A stretch of DNA of 64,000 bases from Nakamurella endophytica (GTDB lineage Bacteria; Actinomycetota; Actinomycetes; Mycobacteriales; Nakamurellaceae), in NCBI RefSeq assembly GCF_014646215.1, contig NZ_BMNA01000006.1, forward strand, positions 1 to 64,000, in the 5' to 3' direction. The translations under genes and the position numbers were made by a program. Under the pieces are notes generated by a model. The model was not told the DNA's origin, did no database searches, and saw only the letters and a list, made by a program, of their open reading frames with translations. Positions 42,390-50,553 of the stretch are shown one piece after another (the first letter of the stretch is position 1; every line of letters starts with the position of its first letter).

Positions 42390-43181
42390 ATGACCGTCTC
42401 GGAAGGACTCTCGTTGCGCCGTCACCACCTGCTCGTGCTCGTCGCTCCCGTCGCCATCGCGCTGACGGCCGGGTGCGGCTCCTCCGATCCCGGCCCGGCA
42501 GCCTCGACGTCCACCTCCACGTCCATGTCGTCGTCAGGGGCGGCATCGTCGTCGGCGGCTCCTTCGTCGGCGCCGGCTCCCTCGTCCGCGCAGTCGTCGG
42601 CCGGCGTGTCGGCTGCCGGTAGCACCTCGGCCGGATCGACGCCGGCCGGATCCTCGGCCGCCGGCCCGGCATCGACACCGGCGTCCGGCGCTGGCTTGCC
42701 GGCGGCGAGCTCGCCGGCGTCCACCGGGACGTCCGCTGCACCGTCGCCGACCTCGTCGGCCACTGCTGCCACCTCGTCGGCGACGGGCCCGGCGGCGGGC
42801 TCCACCGGGTCGGCCCAGGCCGCGCCGAACGGCGCGGTGATCAAGGCCGGCGCCGCCAAGGCGTTGCCCGCCGCGGTCGGCGCCTGGACGTCGGCGGCCG
42901 GGTCGTCCGGTCCCGGAACGATCTACACCAGCGGCAACAGCACGGTGATCGTCAGCTTCCTGGCCGGCGCGAAGTACGCCGGGCTGGCCACGAACGTCAC
43001 CCGCTCGGTCACCAAGGCAGGGACCGGCGTGTGCGGGTCCACCTCGGAACCGAGCAACCTGACCTGCTACCTGGCGACCGCCGACGGCGTGCTGAACCTG
43101 TCCGCCGACGCGGGCGACACGCCGCTCCCAGCGCTGGTCTCGTTCGCCGGGGCGCTGACCGCCCGGCTCGGCACGGCATGA
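42390..43181 (+). CDS. Ser/Ala-rich secreted lipoprotein
   Basis: A 263-residue protein with a basic N-region, a hydrophobic core and the lipobox ALTAGC. The next 135 residues are almost only Ser, Ala, Thr, Gly and Pro, a spacer that would lift the C-terminal domain off the membrane and may be glycosylated. The C-terminal domain (KALPAAVGAWTSAAG, TIYTSGNSTVIVSFLAGAKY, with one disulfide pair in GVCGSTSEPSNLTCYLA) is not recognised. A TAGGGT -10 at 42373-42378 puts transcription start near 42385, so ATG 42390 is chosen over ATG 42381. Confidence 0.75.
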   Translation: MTVSEGLSLRRHHLLVLVAPVAIALTAGCGSSDPGPAASTSTSTSMSSSGAASSSAAPSSAPAPSSAQSSAGVSAAGSTSAGSTPAGSSAAGPASTPASGAGLPAASSPASTGTSAAPSPTSSATAATSSATGPAAGSTGSAQAAPNGAVIKAGAAKALPAAVGAWTSAAGSSGPGTIYTSGNSTVIVSFLAGAKYAGLATNVTRSVTKAGTGVCGSTSEPSNLTCYLATADGVLNLSADAGDTPLPALVSFAGALTARLGTA

Positions 43182-43196
43182 CCCGCGGACACCGCC

Positions 43197-43224
43197 GGCG
43201 CGGCGGGCCGGCCCGCTCCGCGCC
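43197..43224 (+). terminator. Hairpin after the lipoprotein gene
   Basis: GGCGCGG and CCGCGCC flank the self-complementary CGGGCCGGCCCG with a 2-nt bulge, 15 bp after the stop. It is probably a terminator. Confidence 0.4.
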
Positions 43225-43253
43225 TCGGACAGCGCAGTGACACACTGATCCCC

Positions 43254-43412
43254 ATGGGTCTCCTCGTCGCACTGCTGGTCATCTGGGTCGTCCTCGCCGT
43301 CCTCGGCTTCGTCATCAAGGGCCTCCTCTGGCTGGCGATCATCGCTCTCGTCCTGTTCGTCCTCACCGCCATCTGGGGCGCCATCCGCCGCCGTACCACC
43401 GGCGTCCGCTGA
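43254..43412 (+). CDS. Small hydrophobic membrane protein
   Basis: A 52-residue protein that is nearly all hydrophobic. Two helices are likely (MGLLVALLVIWVVLAVLGFV and GLLWLAIIALVLFVLTAIWG), closed by a basic tail IRRRTTGVR that should face the cytoplasm. Small proteins of this kind are common in actinobacteria, with no assigned role. A clear ribosome binding site is lacking. ACTGAT 6 bp before the ATG is a possible -10 for leaderless expression. Confidence 0.65.
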   Translation: MGLLVALLVIWVVLAVLGFVIKGLLWLAIIALVLFVLTAIWGAIRRRTTGVR

Positions 43413-43684
43413 CCCGGCCCGTCCGGTGACCCGGTCCGGCTCCTGCGCCGGACCGGGCCGCGGGACGGATCCGGCCCACCTGGTCAGGCCGACCGGACCA
43501 GGCGCTCCGAGCGGAGACGCCCGGATCTGCCCAGGCCGGTGCCCCGGCACCGGCCCGGCCGTCACGCGGTGGGCTCGGGCCGCTCCGTACGCCGGGTATC
43601 GCGCGCCCGGGTCCCGCCCGCCGACCGGCGCGGATCGGCACGGGCGGAGCGCAACGCGGAACGGACGGCCGCCGGTGGGCCCGC

Positions 43685-43690
43685 TACCCT
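43685..43690 (+). promoter_or_regulatory. -10 element of leaderless pabB
   Basis: TACCCT followed by 6 nt and the GTG start codon at 43697. Confidence 0.5.
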
Positions 43691-43696
43691 CGTGCG

Positions 43697-44725
43697 GTGC
43701 TCCGCCCGGCCCTGGCCTCGTTCGCCGGGCTGTACGCCACCGACCTCGTCGAGACGGTCGACCTGCGGGCGCACCCGGAGGCGCTCGACCGCGGATGGTG
43801 GGCCGTCGTCGCCACCTTCGAAGGGCGGGTCACCGGCCACCGGTTCGCCCGGGTCGGCCGCGGCCCGGTGCCGCCGGCGTCCCGGCCCTGGCACGGACCG
43901 GCGCCGGAGGCGTGGACCAGCTCCCTCGACCGGGCCGGCTACCTCGCCGGCGTGCAGCGCATCCGCGAGCGGATCGCCGCCGGTGACGTCTACCAGGTCA
44001 ACCTCTGCCGGCTGCTGTCGGCGCCGCTGCCTGCGGACGCCGACCCGGTGGTGCTCGCGCACCGGCTGGCCGCGGCCAACCCGGCGCCGTTCGCCGGGCT
44101 GGTCGTCACCGGCGACGGGGAGTGGGTCGTCACCGCCTCGCCCGAACTGTTCCTGGAGCGCGCCGGCGACCGGGTGACCTCCGGCCCGGTCAAGGGCACG
44201 GCACCGCCCGGAGAACCGTTCGCCGCCAAGGACCTCCCGGAGAACGTGATGATCACCGACCTGGTCCGCAACGACCTCGGGCGGGTCGCCAGGCCGGGCA
44301 GCGTCCGGGTGACCGCGCTGGCCGCCACCGAGGACCACCCCGGCCTGCGGCACCTGGTCTCGACGGTCACCGCCGAGCTGCGGCCCGGCGCCGGCTGGGC
44401 CGACCTGCTGCAGGCCGCGTTCCCGCCCGGGTCGGTCAGCGGCGCGCCGAAGCACACGGCGCTGCAGGTGATCCGCGAGCTGGAACCGGTGCCGCGCGGC
44501 CCCTACTGCGGCGCGGTGGGTTTCGTCGACGGCGACCGGGCCACGGCCCGGCTGGCCGTGGGCATCCGCACCTTCTTCACCACCGCCGGCCCGTCGCGCC
44601 CGGCGTCGCGGCTGCACTTCGGGACGGGCGCGGGGATCACCTGGGCCTCGGACCCGGCGGCCGAGTGGGCCGAGACCGAGCTCAAGGCCGGCCGCCTGGT
44701 CGGCGCCGCCTCCGGCCAGGGCTGA
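43697..44725 (+). CDS. pabB: Aminodeoxychorismate synthase component I
   Basis: A 342-residue chorismate-binding enzyme. Conserved parts include RIAAGDVYQVNLCRLL, VVTASPELFLERAGD, GPVKGTAPPG, LPENVMITDLVRNDLGRV (catalytic region), PPGSVSGAPKHTALQVI and FGTGAGITWASDPAAEW. The length and motifs fit the short PabB type, which makes 4-amino-4-deoxychorismate for folate. Anthranilate and isochorismate synthases are longer. No pabA or pabC lies beside it. A hairpin follows 3 bp after the stop. Confidence 0.85.
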   Translation: MLRPALASFAGLYATDLVETVDLRAHPEALDRGWWAVVATFEGRVTGHRFARVGRGPVPPASRPWHGPAPEAWTSSLDRAGYLAGVQRIRERIAAGDVYQVNLCRLLSAPLPADADPVVLAHRLAAANPAPFAGLVVTGDGEWVVTASPELFLERAGDRVTSGPVKGTAPPGEPFAAKDLPENVMITDLVRNDLGRVARPGSVRVTALAATEDHPGLRHLVSTVTAELRPGAGWADLLQAAFPPGSVSGAPKHTALQVIRELEPVPRGPYCGAVGFVDGDRATARLAVGIRTFFTTAGPSRPASRLHFGTGAGITWASDPAAEWAETELKAGRLVGAASGQG

Positions 44726-44728
44726 GAG

Positions 44729-44745
44729 CCGCCGGCAGCCGGCGG
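44729..44745 (+). terminator. Hairpin after pabB
   Basis: CCGCCGG-CAG-CCGGCGG directly after the stop codon. Short, stable and without a T-run. Confidence 0.45.
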
Positions 44746-44794
44746 ATCCACGGCAGGGCCTTGACGGGCGCCGGACGCAGTCCTACGGTCGGTG

Positions 44795-44810
44795 CCTAAA
44801 TCGTTTAAGG
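44795..44810. promoter_or_regulatory. LacI-type operator before the MFS transporter
   Basis: CCTAAATCGTTTAAGG is a near-palindrome around a central CG, the usual form of LacI/GalR operators. It lies just upstream of a TACGGT -10-like element (44828-44833), overlapping the -35 position, so binding should repress the transporter. A LacI-family gene lies 3.8 kb downstream on the same strand. Confidence 0.55.
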
Positions 44811-44864
44811 CTTCGTCGGAGCGGCCGTACGGTGCCTTGGCGTCCCCTACGAGGAGGTATCGGG

Positions 44865-46202
44865 ATGCACTTCGACGACCAGGACACCCCGCGGGTACGG
44901 CGGTTCCAGCGCAAGGTGACGCTGCTGTCCGCCGGCGGCACCTTCCTGGACGGTTACGACCTGACCGTCATCGCGGTGGCGCTGCCGCTCATCGCGGAGC
45001 AGTGGCCACTGACCGCGGGGACCAAGAGTCTGATCACGGTGGCGGCGATCGCCGGGTCGTTCCTCGGGGCGACCTTGCTGGGCCGGTTGACCGACCGGCT
45101 GGGGCGCAAGGCCGTGTACGTGATCGACCTGCTGGCCTTCGTGCTGTTCGCGGTGGCCACCGCCTTCTCGCAGACCGTCTGGCAGCTGGTGCTGTTCCGG
45201 TTCCTGCTCGGGGTGGGCATCGGCGCCGACTACCCGATCTCGGCGACCCTGGTCTCCGAGTTCAGCTCCAACAAGCGCCGCGGGCGGCACGGCACGTCCT
45301 TGGCGGCCATGTGGTTCGTCGGTGCACTGGCGGCCTACGTCGTCGGTCTGGCGGTCGCGCCGCTGGGCGACTGGGCCTGGCGGGCGCTGCTGCTGGTGGG
45401 CGCGGTGTTCGCGCTGGTGGTGTTCCTCTTCCGGATGACGCTGCCGGAGTCGCCGCGCTGGCTGGCCTCCCAGGGCCGGCACCAGGAGGCCGTCGAGGTC
45501 CTGCGCACGGTCACCGGGCGCACCGACATCACGATGGTCGAGGCCGCGCCGGTGGCCAGGCCGCCGGTGTCCTCGCTGTTCGTCGGGGCGGCCCGCCGGC
45601 GCACGCTGTTCGTCTGCGGGTTCTGGTTCTGCTACGCGACGGCCTACTACGGCATCTCGCTCTACACCCCGACCATCCTTGCGCCGCTGACCCACGGGTC
45701 GCGGACGCTGACCATCGTCGGCTCCGGCGCGGTCGCCCTGATCGGCCTCGTCGGGTCGATCGTCGGCATGAACCTCGTCGACGGCTGGGGACGCCGGCCG
45801 CTGATCATCACCTCGTTCGCCGGGCTGACCGTCGCGCTGGTGGTGCTCGCGCTGAACAGCTCACCGAGCCTGGGCTTCCTGATCGCGCTGTTCAGCGTCG
45901 CCGTGCTGTTCGCCAACAGCGGCGGCGGCATCCTCAACTTCGTCTACCCGACGGAGCTGTTCCCGACCGCCCTCCGGGCCACCGGCACGGGCGTGGCCAC
46001 GTCGGTCAGCCGGATCGGGTCGATCCTCGGCGTCGTGGTGTTCCCCAACCTGGTCGCGGCCTGGGGGACGAACGTCGCGCTCTGGTTCTTCGCCGCCGTG
46101 GGCCTGGCCGGCCTGCTGATCTGCGTCTCTCTGGCCCCGGAGACCCGCGGCCGGACACTCGAGGACATCACCCGGGAGGAGCGCGTCCGTGTCGCGGGCT
46201 GA
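44865..46202 (+). CDS. MFS transporter, sugar/metabolite porter type
   Basis: A 445-residue, 12-helix major facilitator protein. It has LSAGGTFLDGYDLTVIAVALP in helix 1 (key part FLDGYDLTVI), GRLTDRLGRKAVYVIDL (loop 2-3 motif), GVGIGADYPISATLVSEF, LPESPRWLASQGRHQEA and YPTELFPTALRATGTGVA. The PESPRWL and PTExFPT motifs are those of sugar and aromatic-acid porters. The ribosome binding site GAGGAGGT (44851-44858) fixes the ATG at 44865. A LacI-type operator lies upstream, and the next gene overlaps by 14 bp. Confidence 0.9.
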   Translation: MHFDDQDTPRVRRFQRKVTLLSAGGTFLDGYDLTVIAVALPLIAEQWPLTAGTKSLITVAAIAGSFLGATLLGRLTDRLGRKAVYVIDLLAFVLFAVATAFSQTVWQLVLFRFLLGVGIGADYPISATLVSEFSSNKRRGRHGTSLAAMWFVGALAAYVVGLAVAPLGDWAWRALLLVGAVFALVVFLFRMTLPESPRWLASQGRHQEAVEVLRTVTGRTDITMVEAAPVARPPVSSLFVGAARRRTLFVCGFWFCYATAYYGISLYTPTILAPLTHGSRTLTIVGSGAVALIGLVGSIVGMNLVDGWGRRPLIITSFAGLTVALVVLALNSSPSLGFLIALFSVAVLFANSGGGILNFVYPTELFPTALRATGTGVATSVSRIGSILGVVVFPNLVAAWGTNVALWFFAAVGLAGLLICVSLAPETRGRTLEDITREERVRVAG

Positions 46203-47883
46203 CCGCCCCGGCGCGGCGGTGCCCGACGCGGCCGCCGGACCGGGGCCGGGCCGGGGCGACACCGCCCGCCGGACGCTGATCCGGCGGGAGCCCGGCCCGG
46301 GCGGCTACCGAGGGCTCGAGGACGGGCCCGGCGAGCCGCACGTCGTCCGCGACGATCTGTGCCCGGCCGGCGGCGGCGGCTGGCCGGCCGGCGGCGACCG
46401 GGTGGCGGAGCTGCTGCACCTGACCGACTTCCAGCTGGCCGACCTGTCGTCGCCGAGCCGGCTGGAGTTCCTGCAGCGACTGGCCGGCGTGCCGGCGTGG
46501 CGACGGATGCTGCCCGCCGTCCGTCCCCAGGAGTTCCTGCTCGAGCAGGCGCTGGAGATGGTGGCCCGCACGGTGCGCCGCGCGGTGGCCGACGGCACCG
46601 TGTCGCCCGACGTCGCGGTCTCGACCGGGGACAACACCGACTCCGCCCAGCTCGACGAGCTCCGCCGGTACCTGGCGCTGCTCGACGGCGGCCCGGTGCG
46701 GCCCGCCGCCGGCACCGGTGACCCGTACCCCACGACGTCCGGGGACCCGCACTACTGGAACCCGGAGCCCGGGTCGACGGACCGGTGGCGATCCGATCGG
46801 GGCTTCCCGCAGTACCCGGGCGCGGTGGCCGCGGCCGCGGCACCGTTCACCGCGACCGGGCTCGGGCTGCCCTGGCTGGCCTGCTTCGGCAACCACGACT
46901 GCCTGCTGCAGGGCCGGGTCCCGGCGCCGGCCGGGTACGACGACTTCCTCACCGGTGACCGCAAGCCCGTCGCCCTGCCGGCCGGCGCCGAACCCGGGGA
47001 CGACGCGCTCGACCGCTACCTGCAGGACCCGTACCGCTTCTCCGCCGGCCCGGCGGTCCCCGTGACGGCCTCGGCCGACCGCCGGATGGTCAGCCGCGCC
47101 GAGTGGGTCGGCGCCCACCTGGACGGCGGCGAGCCGGCGGGGCACGGCTTCACCGAGCGGAACGCCGACGACGGCACCGGCTACTACTGCTGGGACGGCG
47201 TCCCCGGGCTCCGGGTCGTCGCGCTGGACACCACCAACCCGGCCGGCGGCGTCGACGGGTGCGTCGACGAGCGGCAGTTCGAGTGGCTCGAGCGGTGCCT
47301 GGCGCAGGTGCACAGCCGTTACACCGGCACGGACGGCCGGGAGGTCGACGGCGGGGGCCAGGACCAGGTGGTGGTGGTCTGCTCGCACCACGGCCTGTCG
47401 ACGCTGACCAACGGGACGGGCGACGGCACCTGGGGCGGCCGGCTCCGGCTGGCGGCCGAGGTGGAGCGGCTGCTGCACCGGTTCCCGAACGTCGTGCTCT
47501 GGCTGTCCGGGCACACCCACGTGAACCGGGTGACGCCGCGGCCGGGTCCCGCCGGCGGCTTCTGGGAGGTCTCCACCAGCTCGATCGCCGAGTGGCCGGT
47601 GCAGGTCCGCTCGCTGGCGCTCACCCTCGTCCCGGGGCACGGCATCACGGTGCGCAGCACGGTGCTGGACTCCGACGCGCCCGCGGCGCCGGACGGCGGC
47701 ACCGGCGTGGAGCAGCTCGCCTCGCTGCACCGCGAGGTCGCCGCCAACGACGACGGGTCGGTGGGCGGTCTGCAGGCGCAGGGCGCCCGGACGGATCGGA
47801 ACGTCGAGCTGCGGACGCCCCGTGCCGCGGGGGTGCTGGAGGCGCTCGTCGCGGGCCGGCGCCGGAGCGCGGTCCCGACGTGA
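46189..47883 (+). CDS. TIGR03767-family metallophosphoesterase
   Basis: A 564-residue calcineurin-like phosphoesterase. Metal-binding motifs in order are LHLTDFQLAD, VSTGDNTDSAQL (GDN), CFGNHDCLLQG (GNHD), VVCSHHGLSTL and LSGHTHVNRV (GHTH). The overall length and the FWEVSTSSIAEWPVQ segment fit the TIGR03767 actinobacterial family. No signal peptide is seen, although many relatives are Tat-exported. It overlaps the MFS gene by 14 bp and mgtC by 4 bp, so the three are one transcript. It may act on a phosphorylated form of the transported compound. Confidence 0.87.
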   Translation: MSRADRPGAAVPDAAAGPGPGRGDTARRTLIRREPGPGGYRGLEDGPGEPHVVRDDLCPAGGGGWPAGGDRVAELLHLTDFQLADLSSPSRLEFLQRLAGVPAWRRMLPAVRPQEFLLEQALEMVARTVRRAVADGTVSPDVAVSTGDNTDSAQLDELRRYLALLDGGPVRPAAGTGDPYPTTSGDPHYWNPEPGSTDRWRSDRGFPQYPGAVAAAAAPFTATGLGLPWLACFGNHDCLLQGRVPAPAGYDDFLTGDRKPVALPAGAEPGDDALDRYLQDPYRFSAGPAVPVTASADRRMVSRAEWVGAHLDGGEPAGHGFTERNADDGTGYYCWDGVPGLRVVALDTTNPAGGVDGCVDERQFEWLERCLAQVHSRYTGTDGREVDGGGQDQVVVVCSHHGLSTLTNGTGDGTWGGRLRLAAEVERLLHRFPNVVLWLSGHTHVNRVTPRPGPAGGFWEVSTSSIAEWPVQVRSLALTLVPGHGITVRSTVLDSDAPAAPDGGTGVEQLASLHREVAANDDGSVGGLQAQGARTDRNVELRTPRAAGVLEALVAGRRRSAVPT

Positions 47884-48602
47884 GCCTGGTCCCGGTCGTG
47901 ACGCACAGCAGCGTGCTCGAGGCCGAGCTGCTGCTGGCGACCTTCGTGCTGTGCTCGCTCATCGGTCTGGAGCGGCAGTCCCGGCAGAAGAGTGCCGGCT
48001 ACCGCACCCACGTGCTGGTCGGACTGGGCGCGTGCTCGTTCACGATCGTCTCCGGTTTCGGGTTCACCCTGGTGCTGGGGCAGGAGGTGAACCTGGACCC
48101 GTCCCGGATCGCGGCGCAGGTGGTCAGCGGCATCGGCTTCCTCGGTGCCGGGGTGATCTTCAAGGGCGGCGACGTGGTGCGTGGTCTGACCACCGCGGCG
48201 ACCATCTGGCAGTCCGCCGCCGTCGGCATGGCCTGCGGGGCCGGGATGCTGTCCCTGGCCGTGCTGCTCACCGTCCTGCACCTGGTCACCCTGTACGTCG
48301 TGGCGCCGCTGATGCGCCGGGTGCCGAACGCCGACCGCAAGCGGGTGCTGCGGGTCACCTATCTGGACGGCCACGGCGTGCTGCGGGACATCCTGGCCCT
48401 GGCGTCCTCGACCGGGTTCGCCTCGACCATCGAGCGCAGCCACCGCCGCTCCGGCGCCGCCGGCCCGACGATCACCATGGACATCCGGTTCCTGGGCCGG
48501 CTGCCGGTGCGGGACCTGGTGCCGCCGCTGATGCAGCTGGACGGCGTGGAGGACATCGCCCTGCGCGACGCCGCCCAGGACGACGACGGGGACGGCGACT
48601 GA
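47880..48602 (+). CDS. MgtC/SapB family membrane protein
   Basis: A 240-residue protein with five N-terminal helices and a cytosolic ACT-like C-terminal domain. The MgtC signature is present: LIGLERQSRQKSAGYRTHVLVGLGAC (key part GLERQ...GxRTH) and GIGFLGAGVIFKGGDVVRGLTTAATIW. MgtC proteins modulate F1F0 ATPase or growth at low magnesium in pathogens. Here the role is unknown. The GTG overlaps the phosphoesterase stop. Confidence 0.9.
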   Translation: MSLVPVVTHSSVLEAELLLATFVLCSLIGLERQSRQKSAGYRTHVLVGLGACSFTIVSGFGFTLVLGQEVNLDPSRIAAQVVSGIGFLGAGVIFKGGDVVRGLTTAATIWQSAAVGMACGAGMLSLAVLLTVLHLVTLYVVAPLMRRVPNADRKRVLRVTYLDGHGVLRDILALASSTGFASTIERSHRRSGAAGPTITMDIRFLGRLPVRDLVPPLMQLDGVEDIALRDAAQDDDGDGD

Positions 48603-48609
48603 CACGACC

Positions 48610-48615
48610 TACGAT
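48610..48615 (+). promoter_or_regulatory. -10 element of leaderless lacI-type gene
   Basis: TACGAT with a 6-nt spacer before the GTG start at 48622. Confidence 0.5.
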
Positions 48616-48621
48616 CCGCCG

Positions 48622-49632
48622 GTGGAGGCGCACCGCGAGCAGGGCCGCCGGCCGACCATCGATGCCGTCGCGCGGGCGGCCGGGGTGTCGCGGGCGCTGG
48701 TCAGCTTCGCGTTGAACGGAAAGCCGGGCGTCTCGGCCGAGCGCCGCGCGGCCATCCTGGCGGTGGCGGAGGAACTGGGCTATCGCCCCGATCCGGTCGC
48801 CCGGGAACTGCGCACCGGCCGGTCGCAGATGTTCGGCTTCATCGTCCGCAACGTCGCCAACCCGTTCTTCAACGACGTCCTGGCGGCCATGCAGGAGGCG
48901 GCCTTCCTGGACGACGTCACCGTCGTCGCCATGGACTCCGAGTACTCCGCCGACCGCGAGCGGCGGCACATCCGCACGCTCGCCGGGCGTCGGGTCGGCG
49001 CGCTGGCGATCGCGCCGGTGGGCGACGCCGCTGCGGTCGCCGAGTGGCAGGCGCTGCGGCCGGGAGCGCGGACGGTGATCGTCAACTCGAGCGCCGCGAC
49101 CGCCGGGCCGGTGTCCAGGGTGGCGCCCGACTCCACGGCGGCGGTCACCCTGGCGGTGGAGCACCTGGTCGCCCGCGGCCACCGGGACATCGGCTTCCTG
49201 ACGGCGCCGGTGGGGCTGCTCTCCGACGAGGACCGGCTGCGGACCTACCTGGACGTCTGCCTCCGGCACGGCCTGACGCCCCGGCTGCTGCAGACCGACC
49301 TGCGTGGCGACGCCATCGCCGCGGACGTGGCCGCCGTGCTGGGCGGCAGGGACCGGCCGACGGCCGTCGTCACCAACTCCGACTTCGCCGCGCACTTCGT
49401 CTACCACGCGGCGCGGCGCGTCGGGCTGCGCGTCGGGGCGGACGTCTCGGTGGTCGGGCACGACGACCTGGAGACCTCGGCCCTGCTGGACCCGCCGCTG
49501 ACGACGGTGCGGGTGGACCGGCGGTGGATCGGCGCGGCGGCCTACCAGCGACTGGCCGGCCGGGCGGACCAGGACGCCGCCGCGCCCGTCGAGCTGGTGG
49601 TGCGCGGCTCGACGGCCGCCGCACCCGGCTGA
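48622..49632 (+). CDS. LacI-family transcriptional regulator
   Basis: A 336-residue repressor. The N-terminal HTH and hinge are RPTIDAVARAAGVSRALVSFALNGKPGVS and ELGYRPDPVARELRTGR (key parts VARAAGVSRALVSFAL and YRPDPVARELRTG). The periplasmic-binding-like sensor follows (FGFIVRNVANPFFNDVLAAM, TVIVNSSA, VVGHDDLETSALLDPPLTTVRVD). Proline at HTH helix 2-3 (usual VSPATVSR) is replaced (VSRALVSF), which may change operator preference. Candidate operators with a central CG lie at 44795 and at 63044. Confidence 0.92.
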   Translation: MEAHREQGRRPTIDAVARAAGVSRALVSFALNGKPGVSAERRAAILAVAEELGYRPDPVARELRTGRSQMFGFIVRNVANPFFNDVLAAMQEAAFLDDVTVVAMDSEYSADRERRHIRTLAGRRVGALAIAPVGDAAAVAEWQALRPGARTVIVNSSAATAGPVSRVAPDSTAAVTLAVEHLVARGHRDIGFLTAPVGLLSDEDRLRTYLDVCLRHGLTPRLLQTDLRGDAIAADVAAVLGGRDRPTAVVTNSDFAAHFVYHAARRVGLRVGADVSVVGHDDLETSALLDPPLTTVRVDRRWIGAAAYQRLAGRADQDAAAPVELVVRGSTAAAPG

Positions 49633-49659
49633 CCGCCGCGGCCCCGGCCACCGCACTCC

Positions 49660-49695
49660 GACCGCCGCGACCCGACCGCCGCGACCCGACCGCCG
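49660..49695. repeat. 14-bp tandem repeat
   Basis: GACCGCCGCGACCC repeated about 2.6 times in the gap between the lacI-type and SDR genes, just before the SDR promoter. The cause and role are unknown. Confidence 0.8.
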
Positions 49696-49713
49696 CCCGG
49701 CACGGCCGCTGGC

Positions 49714-49719
49714 TACCGT
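49714..49719 (+). promoter_or_regulatory. -10 element of leaderless SDR gene
   Basis: TACCGT, 6 nt, then the ATG at 49726. Confidence 0.55.
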
Positions 49720-49725
49720 CGGGGG

Positions 49726-50499
49726 ATGCCCACCGCTCTGGTCACCGGCGCCTCGTCCGGCATCGGCGCCGCCTTCGCCCGCCGCCTCGCGGCCGCCGGT
49801 CACCACCTGGTGCTCGTCGCCCGGGACGCGGCCCGGCTCGAGGACGCGCGCGGGCCGCTGCGCGCGCAGGGCGCCCCCGACGTCGAGGTGCTGGCCGCGG
49901 ACCTGACCGATCCGGCGCAGCTGCAGGCCGTGCAGGAGCGGCTCGCGGACCCCGGTCGCCCGGTGGACCTCCTGGTGAACAACGCGGGGCTGGCCGTCGG
50001 CCACGACTTCCTGGACGCACCGCCCGCGGAGCTGCAGCACCAGATCGACCTGAACGTGACCGCAGTGACGCTGCTGGCCCGGGCCGCGCTGCCCGGCATG
50101 GTGGCCAGGGGGCACGGGGGCGTCATCAACGTGGCGTCCGTCGCCGGGCTGATCCCCGGACGCGGCACCACCTACGCCGGGTCCAAGGCGTTCGTCGTGG
50201 CGCTCACCGAGGGACTGACGACGCCGCTGCGCGGCACCGGGGTGCGGGTGCAGGCGCTGTGTCCCGGCTTCGTCCGGACGGAGTTCCACCGGCGCGCCGG
50301 CATCGACATGAGCCGCGCCCCGGGTTGGGTCTACGTCGACGTCGACACCGTCGTCCGCACGTCGCTGGCGGACCTGCGCGCCAACCGCCCGGTGTCGGTG
50401 CCCGGCCCGCTGTACCGCACCCTCGTCGGGGCGGTCCGGGTGCTGCCGCGCGGGCTGGTCCGGCGGGTGGCCGGCGGCCTGGAGCGCGGCCGGACCTGA
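49726..50499 (+). CDS. Short-chain dehydrogenase/reductase
   Basis: A 257-residue SDR. TALVTGASSGIGAAFAR (cofactor site), LVARDAARLE (Arg suggests NADP), LLVNNAGLAVGHDF, INVASVAGLIPGRG (Ser) and TTYAGSKAFVVAL (Tyr/Lys) are intact. The C-terminal segment VPGPLYRTLVGAVRVLPRGLVRR resembles the hydrophobic tail of ketoacyl/DltE-like SDRs. It is a single gene with a leaderless promoter, convergent with an alpha/beta hydrolase. Confidence 0.9.
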   Translation: MPTALVTGASSGIGAAFARRLAAAGHHLVLVARDAARLEDARGPLRAQGAPDVEVLAADLTDPAQLQAVQERLADPGRPVDLLVNNAGLAVGHDFLDAPPAELQHQIDLNVTAVTLLARAALPGMVARGHGGVINVASVAGLIPGRGTTYAGSKAFVVALTEGLTTPLRGTGVRVQALCPGFVRTEFHRRAGIDMSRAPGWVYVDVDTVVRTSLADLRANRPVSVPGPLYRTLVGAVRVLPRGLVRRVAGGLERGRT

Positions 50500-50503
50500 C
50501 CGG

Positions 50504-50534
50504 CCCGGCGGGTGTCGGGGCGACGTCCGCCGGG
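50504..50534. terminator. Hairpin between SDR and alpha/beta hydrolase genes
   Basis: CCCGGCGG pairs with CCGCCGGG across a 15-nt loop in the 54-bp gap between convergent genes. Confidence 0.35.
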
Positions 50535-50553
50535 GATGCCGGCAGCGGAGCGG

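Noticed and set aside
49660-49695. Iteron-like origin or plasmid repeats
   Set aside because: Only about 2.6 copies of a G+C-rich 14-mer, with no replication gene or AT-rich region nearby.
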